DNA of 41,998 bases from Bacillota bacterium (GCA_023423045.1 JAFAGA010000075.1:1-41998), one strand, 5' to 3'. Numbered from the stretch's first letter, positions 32,830 to 41,070 are shown. Program-made: numbers and translations. Notes: generated by a model not told the origin, from the letters alone.

Positions 32830-34283
32830 GCCTGAAGCCCCCTTTCCTTATCCTGCTTGTTATAACCGGTCAATAAATAAGAGCCTTCACTTGATTTAAC
32901 GACGGTATTTATATCAGTCCCCCATTCCCTCGAAAGAATTTCCATGGTTTTGGGTAAGCAAAACCCGGCCTGGCATCTTCCCGACCCTGCACGGGTGCGT
33001 CGTTTGATACCATCCAGGGTTTTTGCACCTAAGGGTCTGTGAATGGCATCCAGTATTTCTCCTTCCGTCACCATTTCACAGCGGCAGATCACATTGGCAT
33101 AAGCAGGATTTTGGCTTATTAAATTCTTCTGTTCCTCCTTGGATGCATCAGACATACTCTTAATACCAACTCTTTGGCTTATATAATCCTCCTTCTTCTT
33201 GGCAGGTGCTATATTGTGAACCAATTCTGCGACAAAGCTTCCGATTGCAGGAGCACATGTTAATCCCGGGGATTCAATGCCTGCAACATCGATAAAGCCT
33301 TCTGCATCTTCTACTTCTTCAATAATAAAATCGTCCTTAGCCTCATGGGCACGAAGTCCTGCAAAGGAGGTAATGATCTGACGCATGGGGGGCAGCTCCT
33401 TCACACTTAAGGCTGCCTTCTTCATCACTTCCTCCAGCCCTCTCCCTGTTGTAAATAGCCCTTCCTTATCATCGATATCCTCTGCAGTAGGGCCTAAAAG
33501 AAGATTTCCGTGGACAGTAGGAGTGATTAGAACACCTTTTCCATATTCCGTAGGCAGCTGGAAGATAGTTTTTGATACTAATCCTGCAGCCTGTTTATCA
33601 TACAGACAATATTCTCCTTTTCTTGCAATCAGCGTCATCTTCTTTTCGCTGACCATATTGTGTACTTTGTCCGCATAAACGCCTGCGGCATTTACAACAA
33701 TGCGACTTTCAAAAACCCCCTTGGTAGAATGAAGCAAATAGCCTCCTTCCTTCTTATCGATCGCTGTCACTTCTGTATTAAAGTAAAACTCTGCACCATT
33801 CACATATGCATTTTCAGCCAAAGCAATCGTAAGTCCAAAGGGGCATACAATCCCCCCTGTGGGAGCATACAAAGCCGCTGCTACTGATTGTGAAAGCTTC
33901 GGCTCCAGCCTCCTTGCCTCTTCTCCTGATAGAATCTGCAGCTTTTGCACACCGTTCTTTATTCCCTTATCGTAAAGCACTTGCAACTTATCCTTCTCCT
34001 CCTCATGAAAGCAAAGAACAAGAGAACCGTTTTGTCGAAATAAAAAATCAAGTTCCTTGGATAACTCCTCCATTCTTTTGTTGCCCTCCACATTCAGCTT
34101 GGCTTTCAGACTGCCCGGTGCAGCATCAAAGCCCGCATGAACGATACCACTGTTTGCTTTCGAGGTTCCCTCACAGACATCCATTCCCTTTTCCAGAACC
34201 GCTACCTTTCTGTCACCTCTCATCAGCTCCCTTGCTACCGCACTTCCTATCACACCGGCACCAATAATGATTACATCATACAT
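32826..34283 (-). CDS. glpA: FAD-dependent glycerol-3-phosphate dehydrogenase, GlpA type with BFD domain
   Basis: A 485-aa protein: DAO-family FAD domain (VIIIGAGVIGSAVARELMRG at the N-terminus; GIVHAGFD; INSFAGLRAHEAKDDF-like stretch; FIDVAGIESPGLTCAPAIG) followed by a C-terminal BFD-like [2Fe-2S] domain with CRC and GRCQAGFC cysteines. It oxidises sn-glycerol-3-phosphate to dihydroxyacetone phosphate. First gene of the glp operon behind a GlpP-type antitermination leader, with GGAG upstream of the ATG. It could act on other 2-hydroxyacids, but the glpP and glpK neighbours make glycerol-3-phosphate by far the likeliest substrate. Confidence 0.92.
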   Translation of the reverse strand: MYDVIIIGAGVIGSAVARELMRGDRKVAVLEKGMDVCEGTSKANSGIVHAGFDAAPGSLKAKLNVEGNKRMEELSKELDFLFRQNGSLVLCFHEEEKDKLQVLYDKGIKNGVQKLQILSGEEARRLEPKLSQSVAAALYAPTGGIVCPFGLTIALAENAYVNGAEFYFNTEVTAIDKKEGGYLLHSTKGVFESRIVVNAAGVYADKVHNMVSEKKMTLIARKGEYCLYDKQAAGLVSKTIFQLPTEYGKGVLITPTVHGNLLLGPTAEDIDDKEGLFTTGRGLEEVMKKAALSVKELPPMRQIITSFAGLRAHEAKDDFIIEEVEDAEGFIDVAGIESPGLTCAPAIGSFVAELVHNIAPAKKKEDYISQRVGIKSMSDASKEEQKNLISQNPAYANVICRCEMVTEGEILDAIHRPLGAKTLDGIKRRTRAGSGRCQAGFCLPKTMEILSREWGTDINTVVKSSEGSYLLTGYNKQDKERGLQA

Positions 34284-34306
34284 GCTAATTCTCCTTTTTC
34301 ACACAT

Positions 34307-34357
34307 AAAAAAAGCCAAACAAACAACACCATAAACTATGGTATTTTCTGCTTGGCT
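34307..34357 (-). terminator. Leader terminator controlling the glp operon (GlpP antitermination target)
   Basis: On the minus strand AGCCAAGCAGAAAATACCATA can pair with TATGGTGTTGTTTGTTTGGCT (about 20 pairs including G-U), followed by TTTTTTT, ending about 25 nt before the glpA start. With glpP directly upstream, it matches the known mechanism in which GlpP with glycerol-3-phosphate allows read-through. Confidence 0.88.
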
Positions 34358-34404
34358 CTAAGTCTCATGCATTCAATATTTAATTGTACTTTATGAAGTA
34401 TACT

Positions 34405-34440
34405 ATCGAAGCAGTGGTTCATTCCACTGTTCCAACACTT
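34405..34440 (-). promoter_or_regulatory. Small leader hairpin, candidate GlpP recognition element
   Basis: CAGTGG-aatgaa-CCACTG, a perfect 6-bp stem within the first 50 nt of the predicted glp leader transcript, upstream of the terminator. Position and shape suit a regulator-binding stem; recognition by GlpP is inference. Confidence 0.45.
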
Positions 34441-34452
34441 ATTTCTATCTTG

Positions 34453-34481
34453 ATAATACCAGATTTTTGATCCCTTCGCAA
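34453..34481 (-). promoter_or_regulatory. Sigma-A promoter of the glp operon
   Basis: TTGCGA, 17 nt, TATTAT on the minus strand, with TGG before the -10 (extended -10). The predicted start near 34446 gives a leader of about 160 nt that contains the small hairpin and the terminator. Confidence 0.75.
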
Positions 34482-34543
34482 CAAGAATATATAAATCATC
34501 TAAATTCCTATTACATTATATGCATATCATCCAGAATGCTGCA

Positions 34544-35122
34544 TCACATAAACCAAACTTCCTGATTCGTAGTGGAGATCGAAACCGCTCCTTTTGACAG
34601 CGCAGCAAGCACATCATTTTTATCTAAGATAAGACCGCCTGCAATGATAGGAACCGAGCTGATTTCTTTAATTTTACTGATTATCTTGGGCATAACACCC
34701 GGCAGTATCTCAATGTAATCCGGCTTTACCAACTCACTCTGTTTCCTGATGTTTTCGAAGGCCATGGAATCAATGATAAAAAACCGCAGAATCGTATATA
34801 ACCCCAGTTCCTTTGCTCTCTTGATCAAGCCGACCTTCGTTGATATAATGCCATCCGCTTCCGTATTATTCTTAATAAAATCCACCGATACTTCCTTTGA
34901 ACTAAGGCCGTTAATTAAATCAATATGTACAATAACAATTCTTCCGGCATCCTTTAAGGTTTTTACGATATGGGATATATTACAGATATCTCCGAATAAT
35001 ACAAAGATTATGTTACTATCTGATTCCAAGCATCTGCTTAAGCCATCCATATCTTTAATCGCTGCAATAATCGGACATTCCTCCATTGCACTTACAAATC
35101 TTTTATGCATAGTAATCACCAA
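34544..35122 (-). CDS. glpP: Glycerol-3-phosphate-responsive antiterminator GlpP
   Basis: GlpP-family RNA-binding antiterminator (about 190 aa) with a TIM-barrel-like fold related to phosphodiesterases. Diagnostic stretches: ECPIIAAIKDMDGL, ESDSNIIFVLFGDICNI, IVHIDLINGLSSKE, DGIISTK and PDYIEILPGVMPK. In Bacillus GlpP binds leader mRNA of glpD/glpFK when glycerol-3-phosphate is present; here the leader at 34307-34446 is the obvious target. The start is uncertain: GTG at 35122 has GGAGG only 4 nt upstream, while the ATG at 35110 has it 13 nt upstream and gives the more usual N-terminus MHKRFVSAMEECP. It has its own promoter. Confidence 0.93.
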   Translation of the reverse strand: MVITMHKRFVSAMEECPIIAAIKDMDGLSRCLESDSNIIFVLFGDICNISHIVKTLKDAGRIVIVHIDLINGLSSKEVSVDFIKNNTEADGIISTKVGLIKRAKELGLYTILRFFIIDSMAFENIRKQSELVKPDYIEILPGVMPKIISKIKEISSVPIIAGGLILDKNDVLAALSKGAVSISTTNQEVWFM

Positions 35123-35199
35123 GCCTCCACGGAAGTATCAGGTTAATTAACGTTACCTATTACTGATTTTGAGCACCCAAATACGGTACGCCCTCCCTA

Positions 35200-35228
35200 A
35201 TTATAGCTTTCTTGTTCTATTTTATCAA
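35200..35228 (-). promoter_or_regulatory. Sigma-A promoter of glpP
   Basis: TTGATA, 17 nt, TATAAT on the minus strand, about 80 nt upstream of glpP. The 223-bp gap between the YfjL-like gene and glpP holds no other clear signal. Confidence 0.75.
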
Positions 35229-35345
35229 TATATAAATGAAGCCCGGCTTGTCCTATTTTACTTCCAGCACCTTAGGAATATGCCACAAGCTGCATACAAA
35301 AATCCGGGGACGAAATACAAAAAGGAGCAATCAGAATGGCATGTC

Positions 35346-36107
35346 TTATTTTTCGTGCTCTTTCTCCCACCGGGCTATATGTTCCTTGATATCATCCACA
35401 AGCTTCTCTGAAGCCAGCCGCTGCGCCGGGTAATCAAAAAGATGGATGCTCTGTCCGTCAGGCTTGGGCTTTTCCCCATCCTCCTGGGGTTCCTGCATCA
35501 CTACATTGTAGTACGAAATATCGATCTCATGTCTTTCCATGATAGCAGAGATCTCCAGGAACCTTTCCTTAAACAGTTCATAGTTTATTTCCCTGCCAAA
35601 GAAATAGATCGTAAGTGTCGCCGGGATGGGAAGCTTCTTCAGATCCAGGGGCATGTCCAGCTCCAATCCGTTTATACCCTCCCCCTTCCTACCAAAATCT
35701 CCAAAAACCATTGATGTTTCATAAGGAAACTCCCTGGCAATCATCTCCTCCAACACCTTACTGAACTCCCGCTGCAGCCGCTCATAGGTGTTCCAGCAAT
35801 TTATTACATCCTCTTCATAGGTATCTGTAATATTTCCGGCTTCCCACCTTACCGTAAAGTTGGTGTCCGTGCTATCCTTTGATTGGACATGGGATATATA
35901 TTCGTCAAACTTAAAGTTGTAACCGGTTTCTGACACCTCCAAATTCATATTCGGATAGGCTTCCTCCACATATTTTCTGATCCCGGAGGACGCGATGGTC
36001 TTTGTAACCGGATTGCCATAAAAGGAAAAGACAGCACTCAGAATAAATAGAACCAGAAACAATACTAACACCAGGGATACAATATGATACCACTTTATTT
36101 TCTTCAA
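35346..36107 (-). CDS. Membrane-anchored YfjL-like protein of unknown function
   Basis: A 253-aa protein with one N-terminal membrane segment (residues about 9-29, IVSLVLVLFLVLFILSAVFSF) and a predicted extracytoplasmic remainder, rich in charged residues. The segment YVEEAYPNMNLEVSETGYNFKFDEYISHVQSKDS resembles YfjL/DUF3139-type proteins of Firmicutes; I recognise the style rather than a function. It starts with TTG, which AAGGAG 9 nt upstream supports. It lies 26 nt after the diguanylate cyclase gene and probably shares its operon, so it might be an envelope protein whose level accompanies c-di-GMP signalling; this is inference. Confidence 0.72.
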   Translation of the reverse strand: MKKIKWYHIVSLVLVLFLVLFILSAVFSFYGNPVTKTIASSGIRKYVEEAYPNMNLEVSETGYNFKFDEYISHVQSKDSTDTNFTVRWEAGNITDTYEEDVINCWNTYERLQREFSKVLEEMIAREFPYETSMVFGDFGRKGEGINGLELDMPLDLKKLPIPATLTIYFFGREINYELFKERFLEISAIMERHEIDISYYNVVMQEPQEDGEKPKPDGQSIHLFDYPAQRLASEKLVDDIKEHIARWEKEHEK

Positions 36108-36133
36108 AATAGAACACTCCTTCTGTCAGTCAA

Positions 36134-38131
36134 TTATCCCGCTCTTTCTTCCAAAATAATCTCGACTCGGTTTCTCCCCTTAGATTTTGCCTGATACAAC
36201 AGCATATCAGCCCTATTGATCAATACATTCGAGGTCTCTCCGTTATAGTGAGCCACGCCAATGCTTACAGTTATCCTCTGGTCATTCAGTCCGAAATCAT
36301 GGGACTGGATACTCCTGCGTATGATCTCGGCAACTCTTGCCGCCGCTTCCAGCCGGAGCCCGGGAAGGATAACAAGAAACTCTTCCCCTCCATACCTTCC
36401 GATAAAATCCTCTTTCCGCACATTCTTGGAAATCAATTCACATATGGTGACCAGAACCTTGTCTCCGGCCAGATGTCCAAATTGATCATTCACTCTCTTA
36501 AAATAATCGATGTCCAGCATCATAATACAGAGATTGCTTTTATCCTGCTTTGTTCTAAGGAGCAAGTTCTCCAATACCTCGTTGATATATTGGTGATTAT
36601 ACAGATTTGTCAGGCTATCCTTAATGGATTTGTTAATCAGTATATTATTCATCATGACAAGCTCACTGTTCAGCTTGTTGATATTATCATTGTTCTGCTT
36701 CAGAGTCTCTTCGATTTTCTTCTGGCTGGTGATATCAATAATACAGGAGAGGGATATCTCTTCCTCCTGGTAGACCGATGGTATCATGGTCAATATCCCC
36801 TGGATTTCGGAGCCGTTCTTTCTTTTTATTACAACTTCCTTGTTATTAATGGTCCTCCCGGAACCGATCAGCTCCAGAAGGTTCTCCTCTTCCTGTGTAT
36901 CGATGATATATTCTGTCGCATCGCTTCCGATCAGTTTTGTTTTATCCTCACCAAAGAGTTCCTGGGCCTGGGTATTCAAATACATGATCCGCCCTGTGTG
37001 CTTGCTTGTCAGAAGGATTGGCACCGGTGCAATCTCCAGAATTGTGCTGGAGAGCTTCTCACTGTTGGTCAGTTTTTCATTGGTTAATTTATGCTTTTCA
37101 ATTTCATCGTACAACCCCCTGGTGGCACTCATATCCTCCCCTACAACCAAAAAGCCCAGCAGAAGATTTGATTTTGAATGCAGTGGAACAATCGACATAT
37201 TAAAGGGAAGTAATTTACCGGTCTTTGATGCAAGAAACAGCTCCGTCAACCTCACCGGCTGATGAATTGCCTCGCAATCCTCCATAAGCTTTTTTATCTC
37301 CAGATGCTGTATGATATCCGTAAACGGTCTGTCGGTCGTCTCTTCGTTCCGGTATTCCAGCAGGGTTTGAACCTGCCTGTTGGTTTTAATTATGTATCCC
37401 TGGGGATTAAGCAGAAATGTCAGTCCGTTCAGCTCCTGAAACAGTTCGTTGGTGATTAACGCAGTCGGAATCGACATAAACTGATACTGAATAATTGAAT
37501 AATTGACACCCCACAGCATAATAAGCGTGAATATCTGTCCCATATTGGGAAGCCGAAACAGTCCCATCATTGGCAGAATATTCTGAAACAGCAAATTCAG
37601 CATAAAGGGAATAAAGCTGCTGAGAGAAATGATCCATGCCTGCTTTTTCTGGATTTTACTGCGGGATTTATAGCCCCAGTGAATAATTATAAGTATACTC
37701 AGCAACAAATAAGAAAAATTATAAATAAAATTGCCGTTGTAAAAAATAGCCGCAATCAAAGGGTCGGTATCAATTCCCGGCCCGAACAGGAAAAGAACCA
37801 TATATAAGGATATTACCGCGGGCAGCAATACCAGCAGCTTGACATACCAATTCCTTATCAGCCTGTTCCGGGTAAGCACCATCACAAAATAGAGCACAAT
37901 TGCCTCAAAGGTACACCAGCCGAAAGCGGATACCTTATTCCAAAAGGAATAATCCACCACATTTTCGGTCAAATAGAGAAAGCCCCATGCAAATGACCAT
38001 ATTGTCATAGATAGGTTCATAGCAAGAAAAAGCTTGCATAATTCCGATTTTTTGTTTAATTTATATGCATTAAAGCCGACAATAAAATACAGAATTGCCG
38101 CTGCATAAGATAACGCTGACAAATGTATCAT
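36134..38131 (-). CDS. Membrane PAS-PAS-GGDEF diguanylate cyclase
   Basis: A 665-aa protein that should make cyclic di-GMP from GTP. The N-terminal ~215 residues form about seven membrane helices (histidine-kinase 7TM type), then a PAS domain (about 225-340), a short helix, a second PAS (about 365-480) and a GGDEF domain (about 505-660). The active site reads GRYGGEEFLVI with the upstream MLDIDYFKRVNDQFGHLAGD. A product-inhibition I-site RKED lies five residues before GGEEF. No EAL or HD-GYP domain is present. It follows the rplJL terminator and has its own promoter. Confidence 0.93.
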   Translation of the reverse strand: MIHLSALSYAAAILYFIVGFNAYKLNKKSELCKLFLAMNLSMTIWSFAWGFLYLTENVVDYSFWNKVSAFGWCTFEAIVLYFVMVLTRNRLIRNWYVKLLVLLPAVISLYMVLFLFGPGIDTDPLIAAIFYNGNFIYNFSYLLLSILIIIHWGYKSRSKIQKKQAWIISLSSFIPFMLNLLFQNILPMMGLFRLPNMGQIFTLIMLWGVNYSIIQYQFMSIPTALITNELFQELNGLTFLLNPQGYIIKTNRQVQTLLEYRNEETTDRPFTDIIQHLEIKKLMEDCEAIHQPVRLTELFLASKTGKLLPFNMSIVPLHSKSNLLLGFLVVGEDMSATRGLYDEIEKHKLTNEKLTNSEKLSSTILEIAPVPILLTSKHTGRIMYLNTQAQELFGEDKTKLIGSDATEYIIDTQEEENLLELIGSGRTINNKEVVIKRKNGSEIQGILTMIPSVYQEEEISLSCIIDITSQKKIEETLKQNNDNINKLNSELVMMNNILINKSIKDSLTNLYNHQYINEVLENLLLRTKQDKSNLCIMMLDIDYFKRVNDQFGHLAGDKVLVTICELISKNVRKEDFIGRYGGEEFLVILPGLRLEAAARVAEIIRRSIQSHDFGLNDQRITVSIGVAHYNGETSNVLINRADMLLYQAKSKGRNRVEIILEERAG

Positions 38132-38164
38132 ACAATAGTAACTCCTTGATGGGACTTTTTAACT

Positions 38165-38193
38165 ATTCTACCATGTTAGCTCCAATTCTTCAA
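38165..38193 (-). promoter_or_regulatory. Promoter of the diguanylate cyclase gene
   Basis: TTGAAG, 17 nt, TAGAAT on the minus strand with TGG before the -10. The predicted leader is only about 30 nt, so a c-di-GMP riboswitch is excluded here. Confidence 0.65.
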
Positions 38194-38282
38194 TACAAAG
38201 TAGTAACATGTCGAAATCCTGGTAATAGTTCAGCCTGCCCGGAGGGCTTTTTAATTCATAGAACGCAATTTCCTATGGAATT

Positions 38283-38315
38283 AAAAAAACATCCTGTCCC
38301 AGTGGGACAGGATGT
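38283..38315 (-). terminator. Intrinsic terminator after rplL
   Basis: ACATCCTGTCCC-act-GGGACAGGATGT is a perfect 12-bp stem followed by TTTTTT on the minus strand, about 25 nt after the rplL stop. It ends the rplJL operon and marks the right boundary of the accessory region. Confidence 0.95.
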
Positions 38316-38337
38316 CATTTGAAGCAATTGCTTTAAA

Positions 38338-38703
38338 TTACTTTAATGTAACCTTTGCGCCTTCTGCTTCTAACTTAGCCTTAAGCTCATCAGCTTCTGC
38401 CTTGCTTACGCTTTCCTTAACTACCTTAGGAGCTCCGTCTACAAGATCCTTAGCTTCCTTTAAGCCTAAGCCGGTTACTTCACGAACGATCTTAATAACC
38501 TTAACCTTATTTGCACCGGCTTCAGTTAACTCTACGTTGAACTCAGTCTTCTCTTCTTCAGCTGCTGCTGCGGGACCTGCTGCTGCCACTACAACACCTG
38601 CTGCTGCGGATACACCAAATTCTTCTTCACATGCTTTTACTAAATCATTTAATTCTAATACGGTAAGGCCTTTAATTGCCTCGATAAACTCTTGAGTTGT
38701 CAT
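38338..38703 (-). CDS. rplL: Ribosomal protein L7/L12
   Basis: A 121-aa acidic stalk protein that recruits translation factors. N-terminal dimerisation domain (LTVLELNDLVKACEEEFGVSA), Ala-rich hinge (AAAGVVVAAAGPAAAAEEE) and C-terminal factor-binding domain (KIKVIKIVREVTGLGLKEAKDLVD-like, ending KLEAEGAKVTLK). GGAGG precedes the ATG. It is the second gene of the rplJ operon. Unlike the usual Firmicute order, rpoB does not follow. Confidence 0.98.
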   Translation of the reverse strand: MTTQEFIEAIKGLTVLELNDLVKACEEEFGVSAAAGVVVAAAGPAAAAEEEKTEFNVELTEAGANKVKVIKIVREVTGLGLKEAKDLVDGAPKVVKESVSKAEADELKAKLEAEGAKVTLK

Positions 38704-38795
38704 TATTATTTACCTCCATTATTTATATTTGTTTTGTTGATTAAGTCTGCTTCCCAGCAATTTGTGAAGCAACCTATTTACATTGCTTCGGTTAA

Positions 38796-39281
38796 TTAAG
38801 CCTGCTTTTCAGCGATTTGCTTTATGACACGAGCAAAGTTTGTAATAGGTGACTGCAAGCTTCCAAGCAGCTTGGAAATAAGAACCTCTCTGGAAGGAAT
38901 GGTTGCAATAACCTGAATACCCTTCTCGTCGTAGTAAGTTCCTTCTACAACACCGGACTTGAACTCTAACTTCGGCATTGTCTTGGAGCATTCAAGTAAA
39001 ATCCTTGCAGGAGCGGTTGCATCCTCCATACCAAAAGCCACAGCGGTAGGACCGTTCAGATCCTTAGCCAATGCTTCGTATTCTGTTCCCTTAAATGCAA
39101 AGTTCAGCATTGTGTTCTTGTATACTTTGTATACAATACCAGCTTCTCTTAATTTCTTACGAAGCTCTGTATCCTGAGCAACGGTTAAGCCGCGGTAGTC
39201 CACTAATACAGCAGCCTTCGCCTGTCCAACATAACCTTTGATCTCTTCAACAATCGGTTGTTTTAATTCAACTTTTGCCAT
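38796..39281 (-). CDS. rplJ: Ribosomal protein L10
   Basis: Stalk-base protein (161 aa) that anchors L7/L12 dimers and represses its own mRNA through the upstream leader. Typical motifs: KQPIVEEIKGYVGQAKAAVLVDYRGLTV, ELRKKLREAGIVYKVYKNTML and the C-terminal L7/L12-binding helix. AAGGAGGTG at proper distance fixes the ATG at 39281 rather than the one three codons upstream (39290). Expressed from the promoter at 39515-39543. Confidence 0.98.
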   Translation of the reverse strand: MAKVELKQPIVEEIKGYVGQAKAAVLVDYRGLTVAQDTELRKKLREAGIVYKVYKNTMLNFAFKGTEYEALAKDLNGPTAVAFGMEDATAPARILLECSKTMPKLEFKSGVVEGTYYDEKGIQVIATIPSREVLISKLLGSLQSPITNFARVIKQIAEKQA

Positions 39282-39328
39282 TCTATACACCTCCTTGTTT
39301 CAATATGCAGACTATCGTCTTAGACAAT

Positions 39329-39362
39329 AAAAAACCTCTCTCTGCCAAAGCAGAAAGAGGTC
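39329..39362 (-). terminator. Attenuator terminator in the L10 leader
   Basis: ACCTCTTTCTGC-tttg-GCAGAGAGAGGT stem followed by TTTTTTA on the minus strand. It ends 47 nt before rplJ and is the off-switch of L10/L7-L12 autoregulation. Confidence 0.88.
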
Positions 39363-39508
39363 AGAAAAATCCTAATGATTCTCATCAACTTTCCCTCGGT
39401 AGGCGGTAATACCTTATGCCTTACGGCACCTACTGTCTTCGGCAGCTGTTATCGCTTGTCAATTGACGTATACTAACATCCAATAAAGGGAGATTAGTAT
39501 TAAGCACA
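39329..39508 (-). ncRNA. L10 leader (ribosomal protein autoregulatory RNA)
   Basis: The RNA core at 39393-39444 on the minus strand reads CTGCCGAAGACAGTAGGTGCC..GGTATTACCGCCTACCGAGGG, the conserved kink-turn and stems of the Firmicute L10 leader that bind the L10(L12) complex. It lies between a consensus promoter and the attenuator in the 321-bp rplA-rplJ gap. The 5' end is estimated from the -10 position. Confidence 0.9.
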
Positions 39509-39514
39509 AATCGG

Positions 39515-39543
39515 ATTATAGCATGAACCATTCATGGTGTCAA
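39515..39543 (-). promoter_or_regulatory. Consensus sigma-A promoter of rplJ-rplL
   Basis: TTGACA, 17 nt, TATAAT on the minus strand, a perfect match with TGC before the -10. The spacer contains a perfect inverted repeat CATGAA-tgg-TTCATG. Confidence 0.92.
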
Positions 39544-39602
39544 CCCCTAAAATCATCATCGGCAATAATTGACCAAGCTTTTTAGATCTTTTTATTAACT
39601 TC

Positions 39603-40295
39603 CTAGCTTAATTTTGCTGTGTTCAGCTTTACGCCAGGGCCCATGGTGGAAGCCAGAGTTACGCTTCTTAAATACTGTCCCTTGGCTGCGGAGGGCTTCG
39701 CTTTAATAACAGCGCCAATTAAGGTCTGGAAGTTATCATTTAACATCTCCTCGGTGAAGGAAGCCTTACCAAGCGGAACGTGAATGATATTGGTCTTATC
39801 TAATCTATATTCGATCTTACCGGCTTTGATATCGTTAACTGCCTTGGTAACATCCATTGTAACGGTGCCTGCCTTGGGATTTGGCATTAATCCCTTCGGT
39901 CCGAGAACACGGCCCAAACGGCCAACAACACCCATCATATCAGGGGTAGCAACAACTACATCGAATTCAAACCAGTTTTCATTCTGGATCTTGGGAATTA
40001 AATCATCTGCACCAACAAAATCAGCGCCAGCGGCCAATGCCTCGTTTGCCTTGTCGCCCTTGGCAAATACCAGTACACGAACTGTCTTACCGGTTCCGTG
40101 AGGTAATACTACCGCACCACGAACCTGCTGATCAGCGTGACGTCCGTCAACACCAAGTCTGATATGTGCTTCCACGGTCTCGTCAAACTTTGCAACCGCT
40201 GATTTTTTAACCAGGCTGATTGCTTCTGCTGCATCATATTGAACTGATCTGTCGATTAACTTCGCAGAATCTTGATATTTCTTTCCTCTTTTCAT
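39603..40295 (-). CDS. rplA: Ribosomal protein L1
   Basis: A 230-aa L1-stalk protein and translational repressor of the L11 operon. Conserved MKRGKKYQD start, VDGRHADQQVRGAVVLPHGTGK, VVGRLGRVLGPKGLMPNPKAGTVT signature and FRTLIGAVIKAKPSAAKGQYLRSVTLASTMGPGV-like C-terminus. AGGAGG precedes the ATG. The gap to rplK is 258 bp, wide for this gene pair. Confidence 0.98.
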   Translation of the reverse strand: MKRGKKYQDSAKLIDRSVQYDAAEAISLVKKSAVAKFDETVEAHIRLGVDGRHADQQVRGAVVLPHGTGKTVRVLVFAKGDKANEALAAGADFVGADDLIPKIQNENWFEFDVVVATPDMMGVVGRLGRVLGPKGLMPNPKAGTVTMDVTKAVNDIKAGKIEYRLDKTNIIHVPLGKASFTEEMLNDNFQTLIGAVIKAKPSAAKGQYLRSVTLASTMGPGVKLNTAKLS

Positions 40296-40553
40296 TCTAT
40301 AAACCTCCTAGTGGTTTTATCGGAGAAAACGGATTTCTTCGAAAACCGTTGAGCGAATACGGCATACGCCGAATTTGCCTGCAAACATGCTTTCCGTCTG
40401 CATATCCTCCCACGTTATTAGATTCTCAATCGCATCGTATCTTTCAACCATGCTGTTTTATTCTTATTCATGACTATTCAGTCACTGCGGTTCTAACGAA
40501 CTGATGCACACAAAACATGCTGAAAAGCACATTTTTGGGCACTGATCATTAGT
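40296..40553 (-). other. Long rplK-rplA spacer with several small hairpins
   Basis: A 258-bp spacer with no gene. On the minus strand it contains CGGC-gtat-GCCG and AACGG..CCGTT stem-forming stretches in its last 80 nt before the rplA ribosome binding site. No convincing promoter is seen. An L1-binding mRNA site or RNA processing site is possible. Confidence 0.35.
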
Positions 40554-40979
40554 CTACTCCTCAACAGTAACGCCCATGCTTCTTGCAGTACCTGCAACCA
40601 TGCTCATCGCAGCTTCTACGGTTGCTGCATTCAAATCGGGCATCTTAAGCTCTGCAATCTTTCTAAGATCTGCTTTAGACAGTTTTGCAACCTTTGTCTT
40701 GTTAGGAGCTGCGGAACCGGACTTAAGATTAAGAGTCTTCTTAATCAATACGGCTGCCGGCGGAGTCTTTGTTACGAAACTAAAGCTTCTGTCTGCATAT
40801 ACGGTAATTACAACGGGTGTAATGATACCATCCTGATCTGCTGTTCTTGCGTTAAATTCCTTTGTGAACTGTACAATATTCACGCCGTGCTGACCGAGTG
40901 CGGGACCTACCGGGGGAGCCGGAGTCGCCTTGCCAGCTGGAATCTGTAATTTAATATAACCTGTTACTTTTTTTGCCAT
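40554..40979 (-). CDS. rplK: Ribosomal protein L11
   Basis: A 141-aa protein of the GTPase-associated centre. N-terminal GYIKLQIPAGKATPAPPVGPALGQHGVN (PPVGPALGQ hinge), C-terminal rRNA-binding domain with the signature KADLRKIAELKMPDLNAATVEAAMSMVAGTARSMG. GGAGG precedes the ATG. It lies 91 nt after nusG. Confidence 0.98.
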   Translation of the reverse strand: MAKKVTGYIKLQIPAGKATPAPPVGPALGQHGVNIVQFTKEFNARTADQDGIITPVVITVYADRSFSFVTKTPPAAVLIKKTLNLKSGSAAPNKTKVAKLSKADLRKIAELKMPDLNAATVEAAMSMVAGTARSMGVTVEE

Positions 40980-41070
40980 GATAGCATACCTCCTGATAAT
41001 GTGGTGTTTGCGGGAATTTCCCTCCCACGTAACTAACCTAAGTTACATAATTGCGAATTGATGTTTTGAA

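Noticed and set aside
38132..38164. c-di-GMP riboswitch ahead of the diguanylate cyclase
   Set aside because: The predicted leader is only about 30 nt, too short for GEMM-I or GEMM-II aptamers, and no such core is seen.
10633..38282. Insertion by an integrative or transposable element
   Set aside because: No transposase, integrase, IS ends or tRNA attachment site was found at either edge; the base composition looks similar to the flanks. The mechanism stays open.
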